Source: an uncultured Eubacteriaceae bacterium
GTDB taxonomy: Bacteria > Bacillota > Clostridia > Lachnospirales > Lachnospiraceae
Reading direction: 5' to 3'
Assembly: GCA_945938055.1 (NCBI GenBank)
Contig: CAMEUH010000155.1
Span: 1-6,105, forward strand
Length of the DNA stretch: 6,105 nucleotides
The notes under the pieces were generated by a model that ran no database searches, was not told where the DNA came from, and saw only the letters and a list, made by a program, of their open reading frames with translations. This document shows positions 1 through 4,896 of this stretch, piece after piece (the first letter of the stretch is position 1; every line of letters starts with the position of its first letter). Made by a program: the position numbers and the translations under genes.

Positions 1-447
1 TGGATTTACTGCCTTAATAACACCAACTGTATTTTCCCATGCACCCGAAACAACAGTAACCGTGTCTCCCACTGCATAATCAACCACTACTGCACCTGAG
101 CCGCTGGACATAATTCCTAACGCACTCATTTCCTTCTCAGTCAAAGGAACCGGCTTGGAACCAGGGCCGACAAATCCGGTAACACCTCTGGTATTTCTTA
201 CCACATACCATGAATCATCATTCATAATCATATGAATAAGAACATACCCCGGAAACATCTTCTTTTCTGCGGCTTTCGATGTTCCATTCTTAATCTCAAC
301 AACACTTTCCATCGGAACCATTACTTCCAGAATCTGATCTCCCAGATTTCTGTTCTGTACTGTCATCTCGATATTCGCCTTTACCTTATTCTCATATCCG
401 GAATAAGTATGAACAACATACCATTTTGCTTCAGCTGTTTCTGACAT
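1..447 (-). CDS. nusG: Transcription elongation/antitermination factor NusG (C-terminus cut off by window edge)
   Basis: NusG binds RNA polymerase through its NGN domain, modulates pausing and termination, and contacts ribosomal protein S10 or Rho through its KOW domain. The 149 visible codons begin MSETAEAKWYVVHTYSGYE, the classic NGN start. The core KKMFPGYVLI lies at about residues 62-71 and RNTRGVTGFVG at about 84-94. The KOW domain begins near residue 121, with GDTVTVVSGAWENTVGVI ending about residue 144. The frame is open to position 1; since NusG is usually 170-180 residues, some 20-30 are missing. The GAWENTVG form of the KOW motif is, from memory, common in clostridia. The start at 445-447 is preceded by AGGAAGGGTGG. 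It follows the secE stop by 13 bases, so it is cotranscribed with secE and rpmG. Genes for L11 and L1 commonly follow nusG, but that lies outside the window. Confidence 0.97.
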   Translation of the reverse strand, partial: MSETAEAKWYVVHTYSGYENKVKANIEMTVQNRNLGDQILEVMVPMESVVEIKNGTSKAAEKKMFPGYVLIHMIMNDDSWYVVRNTRGVTGFVGPGSKPVPLTEKEMSALGIMSSGSGAVVVDYAVGDTVTVVSGAWENTVGVIKAVNP

Positions 448-460
448 ATGCCCACCCTTC

Positions 461-652
461 CTATCTAACGATGAACTCAATACCAGTTCTAACAATCAGA
501 TCGATAACGGTAATCACTACGCCAAGTAAAACAGAAACAACTAATACGGCAATTGTTTCCTTTGTCAGAGTGTCCTTGGTAGGCCATGAAATCTTCTTGA
601 ATTCCGCTTTCACACCCTTAAACCAACTGGTCTTCTTAACTTCTTCGCTCAT
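461..652 (-). CDS. secE: Preprotein translocase subunit SecE
   Basis: SecE is the small essential clamp subunit of the SecYEG protein-conducting channel in the cytoplasmic membrane. The 63-residue protein is the short single-helix form usual in Gram-positive bacteria. It has a basic amphipathic N-terminal segment with the conserved motif EFKKISWPTKDTLTKET (residues 17-33), followed by one hydrophobic segment at about residues 33-55. The start is supported by GAGGTGA at 657-663, four bases upstream. It lies between rpmG (26-base gap) and nusG (13-base gap) in the usual bacterial order. Some Firmicutes have a tRNA-Trp gene between rpmG and secE; here there is no room for one. Confidence 0.97.
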   Translation of the reverse strand: MSEEVKKTSWFKGVKAEFKKISWPTKDTLTKETIAVLVVSVLLGVVITVIDLIVRTGIEFIVR

Positions 653-678
653 TCTTTCACCTCATGACAATAAACTGA

Positions 679-828
679 TTACTTTGTTTCCTTGTGTAAT
701 GTGTGTGATTTACAGAACTTACAGTACTTCTTTGTTTCCATTCTGTCAGGATGAGTTTTCTTATCCTTCGTCATGTTGTAATTACGCTGCTTACATTCTG
801 TACATGCCAATGTGATCTTAACGCGCAC
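679..828 (-). CDS. rpmG: 50S ribosomal protein L33, zinc-binding type
   Basis: A 49-residue protein read from a GTG start at 826-828 to a TAA at 679-681. It begins MRVKITLACTECKQRNY and ends KSHTLHKETK, which is the L33 family pattern and exact usual length. L33 is a small protein of the large ribosomal subunit, near the E site. Two CxxC pairs (C9/C12 and C36/C39) form a zinc ribbon, so this is the zinc-containing (C+) paralogue rather than the cysteine-free form some bacteria induce under zinc starvation. The GTG start is fixed by a strong ribosome site, GGAGGTG at 835-841, with a 6-base spacer. It is the first gene of the rpmG-secE-nusG unit, behind the promoter at 911-939. Confidence 0.95.
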   Translation of the reverse strand: MRVKITLACTECKQRNYNMTKDKKTHPDRMETKKYCKFCKSHTLHKETK

Positions 829-851
829 AACTTCCACCTCCACTTAAATTC

Positions 852-881
852 TTAATTAACGGTCTTCTTAATTTTAGGCAT
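852..881 (-). other. Possible 9-codon leader peptide upstream of rpmG
   Basis: In the rpmG 5' leader an ATG at 879-881 opens a short frame, MPKIKKTVN, ending in TAA at 852-854, just ahead of the rpmG ribosome site. The ATG is preceded by an AGAGGT element (GAGGT at 891-895) at a spacing of 9 bases, acceptable for translation. Three of nine codons are lysine. I do not recognise a known leader peptide. Such a short frame can easily arise by chance, so this is only a candidate. Confidence 0.25.
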
Positions 882-893
882 AAAAAAAAGACC
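861..893 (-). repeat. Inverted repeat in the rpmG leader RNA
   Basis: On the minus strand GGTCTTTTT (893 down to 885) can pair with AAGAAGACC (869 down to 861), nine pairs including one G-U, around a 15-base loop. The loop contains the ATG of the possible leader peptide, and the 5' arm takes in part of that peptide's ribosome site. No T-run follows the 3' arm, so it does not look like a terminator. It may be a leader structure that affects translation, or chance pairing promoted by the T-run. Confidence 0.35.
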
Positions 894-910
894 TCTTCCA
901 TAGCTAGTCT

Positions 911-939
911 AATATATCATAACGAAAATGTGTAGTCAA
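911..939 (-). promoter_or_regulatory. Sigma-A promoter for rpmG-secE-nusG
   Basis: Read on the minus strand: -35 TTGACT (934-939), exactly 17 bases, then -10 TATATT (911-916). The base triplet before the -10 is TGA, giving an extended -10 element. Five of six bases match the consensus in each hexamer. Transcription should begin near 904-905, giving a leader of about 76 nt before the rpmG GTG. This strength suits a ribosomal protein operon. Confidence 0.85.
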
Positions 940-954
940 CATTTTTTTATGGAA

Positions 955-983
955 TTGTAATAATTTTTTTCTTATGATATCAT
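955..983 (+). promoter_or_regulatory. Likely sigma-A promoter for the HAD phosphatase gene
   Basis: TTGTAA (955-960) and TATCAT (978-983) are separated by 17 bases, giving a leader of about 38 nt before the ATG at 1028. The -35 matches four and the -10 five of six consensus bases. An alternative -10, TATGAT at 973-978, has only a weak partner upstream. The surrounding DNA is very AT-rich, so chance matches are possible. Confidence 0.5.
974..983. promoter_or_regulatory. Perfect 10-base palindrome at the HAD promoter -10
   Basis: ATGATATCAT reads the same on both strands and overlaps the proposed -10 of the HAD gene. That is where a dimeric repressor would act. No regulator is encoded next to it and I do not match it to a known operator. 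It is short enough to be chance in AT-rich DNA. Confidence 0.25.
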
Positions 984-1027
984 CATATTGTTGAAAAAGC
1001 AAATAAAAAATGAAAGGATTCCTTCTT

Positions 1028-1840
1028 ATGAAATATAAACTATTAGCCTTTGACTTAGATGGCACCCTTACCACCAGCGAAAAGAAAATTTCCAGTCGTA
1101 CCCGTGAAGCAATCTATGCAGCGCGTCGTGCCGGATGTACCATTGCACTGGCATCCGGGCGTCCGGTTTATGGAATCATGCCGGTTGCCAAAGAACTGGA
1201 GCTTGAATCCCTTGGCGGTTACATCCTTGCATATAACGGCGGCTGCATCATCGACTGTAAAACCGGTAATATCATATATGATAAAAAAATCCCTTCCTCG
1301 TTAAATGCGGGAATCTGTCAATTTGCCATGGAACGCAGTTATGGCATTCTGACCTATGAAGATGATTGTGTGATTACAAATCAGAAGGATAACCGCTATG
1401 TCCAGATTGAAGCTGGAATTAATCATCTCGAGGTAAAACAAATCGACCATCTGGACACCCATGTTACCTTCCCTGTTAATAAATTTCTTATTACGGAAGA
1501 CCCTGAAACCGTTGAAAATGCAATTCCTGATGTAAGAAAAGCCTTTCCAGAACTTAATGTATTTACATCTGCACCATTTTTTATGGAAATCGTCCCTCAG
1601 AACATCGATAAAGCCGATACACTGAATTATCTTTTAAAACATCTTGGATTAGATATCTCTGAACTGGCAGCATTCGGAGACGGAGGCAATGACATTAATA
1701 TGTTAAAACATTCCGCTCTTGGCATCGCCATGGCAAACGCAAGCGATGAATGTAAAAACGCTGCTGACTACATTACTGCCGATAATGATCACGATGGCTG
1801 CGGTATTGCCATTGAAAAAATGATGACCGGGGAATTGTAA
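1028..1840 (+). CDS. Cof-type HAD-superfamily (subfamily IIB) phosphatase
   Basis: A predicted cytosolic magnesium-dependent hydrolase of phosphorylated sugars or related small metabolites; the exact substrate cannot be read from sequence. All four HAD motifs are present in the 270-residue protein: DLDGTL with nucleophile D9 and acid/base D11; LASGR with S43; K195 in NIDKADTL; and GDGGND with D218 and D222. The stretch between motifs II and III (about 85-190) is the C2B-type cap typical of YidA/Cof proteins, and the length is normal for that family. I chose the ATG at 1028 over the in-frame ATG at 1010: AAAGGA at 1013-1018 sits 9 bases ahead of it, the family usually starts MKYKLLAFDLDGT, and nothing resembling a ribosome site precedes 1010. 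It stands alone, divergent from rpmG and convergent with the FliD-like gene. Confidence 0.93.
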   Translation: MKYKLLAFDLDGTLTTSEKKISSRTREAIYAARRAGCTIALASGRPVYGIMPVAKELELESLGGYILAYNGGCIIDCKTGNIIYDKKIPSSLNAGICQFAMERSYGILTYEDDCVITNQKDNRYVQIEAGINHLEVKQIDHLDTHVTFPVNKFLITEDPETVENAIPDVRKAFPELNVFTSAPFFMEIVPQNIDKADTLNYLLKHLGLDISELAAFGDGGNDINMLKHSALGIAMANASDECKNAADYITADNDHDGCGIAIEKMMTGEL

Positions 1841-1849
1841 TCCCGGTCA
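1815..1849 (-). terminator. Intrinsic terminator between the convergent FliD-like and HAD genes
   Basis: The arms 1824-1831 (TGACCGGG) and 1842-1849 (CCCGGTCA) pair perfectly for 8 bp, extendable by one G-T pair, with an 8-10 base loop. On the minus strand the stem is followed by TCA and then six T (1820-1815), a good rho-independent terminator for the FliD-like gene. On the plus strand only a scattered T-run (ATTTTG) follows, so it would be weaker for the HAD gene. The stem and T-run lie largely inside the last codons and stop codon of the HAD gene. Confidence 0.75.
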
Positions 1850-1869
1850 CCACAACCATTTTGTCATCT

Positions 1870-3144
1870 TTAGCAATAGCCGTCAAACATAATTCCTGCA
1901 TAGGCACTGGAACTGTAAGGACTCGTAAAACTCTTTGACGGATTCTTATAAGCCACAATCTTCTTATCCAGATATTCCATTGGATTACTAATCATTCCAT
2001 CAGCCTTACGGATTACCGAATTACGGAAACCTTCTAATCTGGATAGTACCTTGGACACTTCTTCCTTATCCGAAAGTTTTTCTTTTCCCGTATCATTTAA
2101 GGTAAGCTTCCCTTCCTGATCAATTGCAAATCCATTTTCCTCCAGTATTGCATGATAAGAATGTGCAATCCGCTCAAATTCATTCAAAAGTCTTCCGCCT
2201 CCCTGAAATTTTCCAGAGGACTCTTTTGCAAAATCTACCACTCGGTTATAGCTCTCCATGAAGCTGTTAATATCATCTGCAATCGCCTCAGCATCTTCCT
2301 CCACCCGAACGATTACCGGATTTTCACTAACACCATTGAGTGTAATTTCAAAAGTCTTGTTGATGGTAAAACTATTGTTGGCAGAAGAACGCACATCCCC
2401 ATCAATCGCAAATATTGCATTCGATGAATGCTGTACCGTTCTATCCAGTCCCAGATACTCTACTGCACCTCTTCTATGGGAAGCCTGTTCATCCGAAACC
2501 GTAAAAATCAAAGGTTTCATGTTTCTGACACCTGTCGCATCAGACTTCAATGAAATAGCCCCGTTACCCAATGAATCTTCCAGCACTTCACCAGTAACTC
2601 CTATCTGTGATTCATTCACCAGCCGTGCAATTTTCTCCTGTATATTTCTTGCTGTGTCCTGCCGTTCCACGTTAAACTGCAATTCATATGTCACACCAGA
2701 AATGCCTATATCAAAAGAATAAGTACCTTCTTCCAGCCCCTTTGACTTCGGCTGAAGGTAATGTCCCGTATTTACCTGGTTCGTTGCCAGCTGCTTTACA
2801 TCAATGGAAAATTCATCAACCGGCGACTTATCTTTTCCAATATATTTCACCTGTGCCACCTGTTCATCCGAAGACACCGCTTTCTGCCTGATCTGAACCG
2901 CTCCGGATTCCACATCATTTAATTCTGCTGCCATGTCCTTTAATTCAATGGCGCTTTCCTTGATGTCAATGGCAAGCTTTTGCATATCCTCCGACAGATT
3001 TAGTTTATACAGCGGAGAGGTTCTGTTAATGCTAACCATCTTATTATATACATTTTTTAATTCACTACGCTTGTGGGAATCATGGCGTGAGCCTGGTTTT
3101 GCCGCATATTGGCTTAGATAATAGGAATATACGTTACTTATCAT
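1870..3144 (-). CDS. Divergent FliD-like (flagellar hook-associated protein 2-like) protein
   Basis: A 424-residue protein resembling part of FliD, the filament cap that helps flagellin fold at the tip. FliD-like parts are the segment at about 90-130 (VDEFSIDVKQLATNQ, like the FliD pattern around V-x-QLA-x-x-Q) and that at about 243-303 (AIFAIDGD, NNSFTI, FEITLNGVSENPVIV, then DDINSFMESYNRVV), matching the IDG / sN / LNG / D-x-I-x-FxxxYN pattern of the FliD C-terminal domain. It is not a normal FliD: the glycine-rich GLxSGLD start is missing and replaced by a charged, helical region (about 1-80). The end is a short tail with SPYSSSAYAG and a final GYC instead of the usual long helix. There is no signal peptide or membrane segment. 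The start is fixed by AAGGAGGTGA at 3151-3160. No flagellar genes adjoin it. Flagellar cap, a different surface role, or an adapted relic are all possible. Confidence 0.7.
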   Translation of the reverse strand: MISNVYSYYLSQYAAKPGSRHDSHKRSELKNVYNKMVSINRTSPLYKLNLSEDMQKLAIDIKESAIELKDMAAELNDVESGAVQIRQKAVSSDEQVAQVKYIGKDKSPVDEFSIDVKQLATNQVNTGHYLQPKSKGLEEGTYSFDIGISGVTYELQFNVERQDTARNIQEKIARLVNESQIGVTGEVLEDSLGNGAISLKSDATGVRNMKPLIFTVSDEQASHRRGAVEYLGLDRTVQHSSNAIFAIDGDVRSSANNSFTINKTFEITLNGVSENPVIVRVEEDAEAIADDINSFMESYNRVVDFAKESSGKFQGGGRLLNEFERIAHSYHAILEENGFAIDQEGKLTLNDTGKEKLSDKEEVSKVLSRLEGFRNSVIRKADGMISNPMEYLDKKIVAYKNPSKSFTSPYSSSAYAGIMFDGYC

Positions 3145-3150
3145 TAACAG

Positions 3151-3160
3151 TCACCTCCTT
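3151..3160 (-). promoter_or_regulatory. Perfect ribosome binding site of the FliD-like gene
   Basis: AAGGAGGTGA is fully complementary to the 3' end of 16S rRNA and lies 6 bases before the ATG at 3142-3144. It fixes the start and suggests high translation potential unless it is blocked. The GGA inside it is also a possible contact for a CsrA-type protein. Confidence 0.9.
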
Positions 3161-3179
3161 GTCTGTCCTGATATACAAC

Positions 3180-3206
3180 GCCGTCTTGGAAATCCTTTTC
3201 CACGGC
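3180..3206 (-). promoter_or_regulatory. Structured leader hairpin with AGGA loop upstream of the FliD-like gene
   Basis: The minus-strand RNA forms a two-step hairpin: GCCGU pairs with ACGGC, GGAAA pairs with UUUCC, the 3' side has a three-base AAG bulge, and the four-base loop is AGGA. A second AGGA lies about 12 bases nearer the gene (complement of TCCT at 3166-3169), and GGA recurs in the ribosome site. A GGA in a hairpin loop plus one at the ribosome site is the known layout of CsrA-controlled leaders such as that of Bacillus subtilis hag. The hairpin is visible in the sequence; control by CsrA is inference. Confidence 0.5.
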
Positions 3207-3216
3207 CACGGATAAA

Positions 3217-3232
3217 TGGGTAGACTAACCCA
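3217..3232 (-). repeat. Small hairpin at the 5' end of the FliD-like transcript
   Basis: TGGGT (3217-3221) and ACCCA (3228-3232) pair around a 6-base loop, with a possible further G-U pair. It begins only a few bases after the predicted transcription start near 3236, so it could protect the 5' end of the mRNA. Short and possibly chance. Confidence 0.35.
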
Positions 3233-3242
3233 CTTTTCTTTT

Positions 3243-3271
3243 ATTGTACTACAATTCATCGAAAAAGTCAC
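3243..3271 (-). promoter_or_regulatory. Probable sigma-A promoter of the FliD-like gene
   Basis: On the minus strand GTGACT (3266-3271), 17 bases, then TACAAT (3243-3248): four and five of six consensus bases. The leader would be about 92 nt and would include both hairpins. I saw no clear sigma-D (sigma-28) flagellar-type promoter in the gap, which is notable for a FliD relative. Confidence 0.6.
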
Positions 3272-3288
3272 TATTTCTACAAAAAATA

Positions 3289-3317
3289 TTGTATAAAAAA
3301 ACAGTTAAGGTTATAAT
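3289..3317 (+). promoter_or_regulatory. Probable sigma-A promoter of aroD
   Basis: TTGTAT (3289-3294), a 17-base spacer, then a perfect TATAAT (3312-3317). The predicted start near 3324 leaves a leader of only about 24 nt, with GGAG at 3337-3340. It runs back to back with the promoter of the FliD-like gene, the two -35 elements being 17 bases apart. Confidence 0.7.
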
Positions 3318-3347
3318 CAGAATAAATTACAATAATGGAGACTTCAC

Positions 3348-4112
3348 ATGAAAACTGTAAAAATAAAAGACATAACCTTAGAGAAAGGACAGCCAAAAAT
3401 CTGTCTTCCCATCACCGGAATTACCTCCGGTGAAATCGAGGAGCAAGCCAGAGAGCTTATGAATGTTCCTCGGGATATAATCGAATGGCGTGCCGACTGG
3501 TTCGAGGATTTTATGAATCTTACCAGAATTAATGAGGCAATAGAAATGATTCATCATATTATTGGTGACACTCCGCTCCTTTTTACCATACGGACAGCCA
3601 ATGAAGGCGGACAATGCAGTTTATCCTTCGACGCATACCAAAAACTCCTGCTTGAAGTCTGCAAAAATCCACATGTAGATGCCATTGATGTGGAAATTCT
3701 TCGTAGCAGCCGGAATGAAATCGCTTCCCTTATCCGCGAGTTGAAAAAATACTGCGTGGTAATCGCCTCCAGTCATGACTTTCAGAAAACTCCAGACAAA
3801 GGCGTTATCATTGAGCGGTTAATCTATATGCAAAAATGCGGTGCCGACGTTTGTAAAATGGCTGTCATGCCTCAGAGTCCTTCTGATGTTCTGACTCTTC
3901 TTTCTGCAACTAATGAAGCCCGTGAACAAATTAAAACTCCAATCATTACCATGTCCATGGGAACTCTTGGCTTAATCAGCCGCATCTGCGGAGAAGTTTT
4001 CGGAAGTGTCCTCACATTTGGCTGTGTCGGAAACGCTTCTGCGCCGGGGCAAATGAATGCAGCGGAACTCGAAACCCTTCTGACAATTCTGCATCCTAAT
4101 CTCCACAACTAA
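3348..4112 (+). CDS. aroD: Type I 3-dehydroquinate dehydratase
   Basis: Catalyses the third step of the shikimate pathway, 3-dehydroquinate to 3-dehydroshikimate, through a Schiff base in the cytosol. The 254-residue protein has the normal length and an unbroken active site: E46 and R48 in IEWRADWF, R82 in FTIRT, E86, catalytic H143 in SSHDF, Schiff-base K170 in DVCKMAVMPQ, R212 in LISRICGEVFGS, and the substrate-binding loop NASAPGQ with S231 and Q235. The numbering of the first six agrees with the Salmonella/E. coli enzyme. The start is supported by GGAG 7 bases upstream. The gene has its own promoter and no shikimate-pathway neighbours, so it could serve aromatic amino acid synthesis or quinate/shikimate use; context does not decide. 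The stop lies 10 bases from the stop of the converging acetyltransferase gene. Confidence 0.96.
   Translation: MKTVKIKDITLEKGQPKICLPITGITSGEIEEQARELMNVPRDIIEWRADWFEDFMNLTRINEAIEMIHHIIGDTPLLFTIRTANEGGQCSLSFDAYQKLLLEVCKNPHVDAIDVEILRSSRNEIASLIRELKKYCVVIASSHDFQKTPDKGVIIERLIYMQKCGADVCKMAVMPQSPSDVLTLLSATNEAREQIKTPIITMSMGTLGLISRICGEVFGSVLTFGCVGNASAPGQMNAAELETLLTILHPNLHN
3412..3433. repeat. Perfect 8-bp inverted repeat in the early aroD coding region
   Basis: TCACCGGA (3412-3419) and TCCGGTGA (3426-3433) are perfect inverted copies around a 6-base loop, about 65 bases after the aroD start codon. They encode part of ITGITSGE (residues 22-29). No T-run follows, so it is not a terminator. It may slow elongation or be a by-product of codon choice. 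Confidence 0.4.
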
Positions 4113-4122
4113 TATAGTAAAA

Positions 4123-4896
4123 TCACTTTCCATATCCGGTTATTTCATACGCCGGATATTCATGGTCAAAATGATATCCCAGTTTTTCCGCCAAAGCAAC
4201 AGACCACTTGTTTTGTGCATCCCAGCTTGGATACCATCCCCGTGCAAGGCATTCCAGAATCAGCCTTGCACCACAAATAAACGCAAGGCCCTGTCTTCGA
4301 TACTCCTTTTTCGTATCAATTTCAATTTCAATTCCCGAAAGATAACCCGAATAGGAAGATGCTCCCGAAACAGGAAACCCATCCTTTAAAATAACCACTC
4401 CCAACCCGTGTTTCTGATACATTTCATAATTATCATACTGCGACACCCAGTCTCTGCACCATTCCATTTCTCTGCATTGATAAAATAATTCTTCATCCAT
4501 CATCTTGATTTCATAGTCTTCCGGTAATGACTGAATCACCTCTTGCAGCATGTCACGGTTAAAGATATCCTCTTCCTTTTTTATTGCATATCGGATTACC
4601 CTCTTTGCCTTCTCCTGATAACATTGTTCAATCAGAACCGACCAATCTTCGTTCTGCGGTACCATGATAATAAATTCCCGGTTGCAGCTTTGTGGTTTAT
4701 ACTGAACCAGTTCACAATCCGGCACTCCTGCAAAGAAACAGAAATCCCCTAAAATTGCCATTGCCGACAAAGGATGCTCTGCAGAGCTTACGTAAATTTC
4801 TCCCATTACATCCTGCAGGCACGACCAGATTAAGGTTTCCTTCCATCCTTCAAATAGATATGATAATGTTTCAGGATGTTCTGCTTTCAAAATCAT
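4123..4896 (-). CDS. GNAT-family N-acetyltransferase
   Basis: A 257-residue protein whose C-terminal half is a GNAT fold using acetyl-CoA; the acceptor is unknown. The beta-4/alpha-3 signature is GIEIEIDTKKEYRRQGLA (about 188-205), with RRQGLA as the pyrophosphate-binding Q/R-x-x-G-x-A loop. It is followed by an alanine/leucine-rich helix and WDAQNKWSVALAEKLGY (about 225-241), the usual N-x-x-S-x-x-x-AEKLGF late motif. The first 120 or so residues are an extra N-terminal domain, as in the larger GNAT proteins of the PF12746 type, which I think is its closest family. The start is fixed by its ATGA overlap with the upstream cyclase gene (4893-4896) and an AAGGGGA element about 11 bases before it. 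Translational coupling makes it likely that the two are made together. It converges with aroD. Confidence 0.85.
   Translation of the reverse strand: MILKAEHPETLSYLFEGWKETLIWSCLQDVMGEIYVSSAEHPLSAMAILGDFCFFAGVPDCELVQYKPQSCNREFIIMVPQNEDWSVLIEQCYQEKAKRVIRYAIKKEEDIFNRDMLQEVIQSLPEDYEIKMMDEELFYQCREMEWCRDWVSQYDNYEMYQKHGLGVVILKDGFPVSGASSYSGYLSGIEIEIDTKKEYRRQGLAFICGARLILECLARGWYPSWDAQNKWSVALAEKLGYHFDHEYPAYEITGYGK
4132..4159. terminator. Candidate weak terminator hairpin between aroD and the acetyltransferase gene
   Basis: ATATCCGG (4132-4139) and CCGGATAT (4152-4159) pair perfectly over 8 bp with a 12-base loop, inside the last codons of the acetyltransferase gene. On the minus strand a short TTTT follows after about 8 bases; on the plus strand there is no T-run. 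The position between two convergent stop codons favours a terminator role, but the form is poor. Confidence 0.35.

Noticed and set aside
653..678. Possible tRNA-Trp between rpmG and secE, as seen in some Firmicutes
   Set aside because: The gap is only 26 bases, far too short, and contains just the secE ribosome site.
426..815. A 129-codon open frame on the plus strand across nusG, secE and rpmG
   Set aside because: It is antisense to three certain genes, has no ribosome site or family resemblance, and arises from their codon pattern.
882..910. AGACT/GGTCT plus T-run upstream of rpmG as an attenuator terminator
   Set aside because: The 5' arm lies at or before the predicted transcription start, so it would not be in the RNA, and the stem is only five weak pairs.
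1010..1027. Upstream in-frame ATG of the HAD gene, adding six residues
   Set aside because: No ribosome site precedes it, whereas AAAGGA is well placed for the ATG at 1028 and the family normally begins there.
2258..2722. A 154-codon plus-strand open frame opposite the FliD-like gene
   Set aside because: No ribosome site, serine/proline-rich low-complexity composition typical of an antisense reading, and the opposite strand has a well-supported gene.
3161..3236. A cyclic di-GMP riboswitch in the leader of the FliD-like gene, tempting given the nearby GGDEF gene
   Set aside because: The conserved GEMM core sequences and three-way layout are not visible; the leader shows only simple hairpins.
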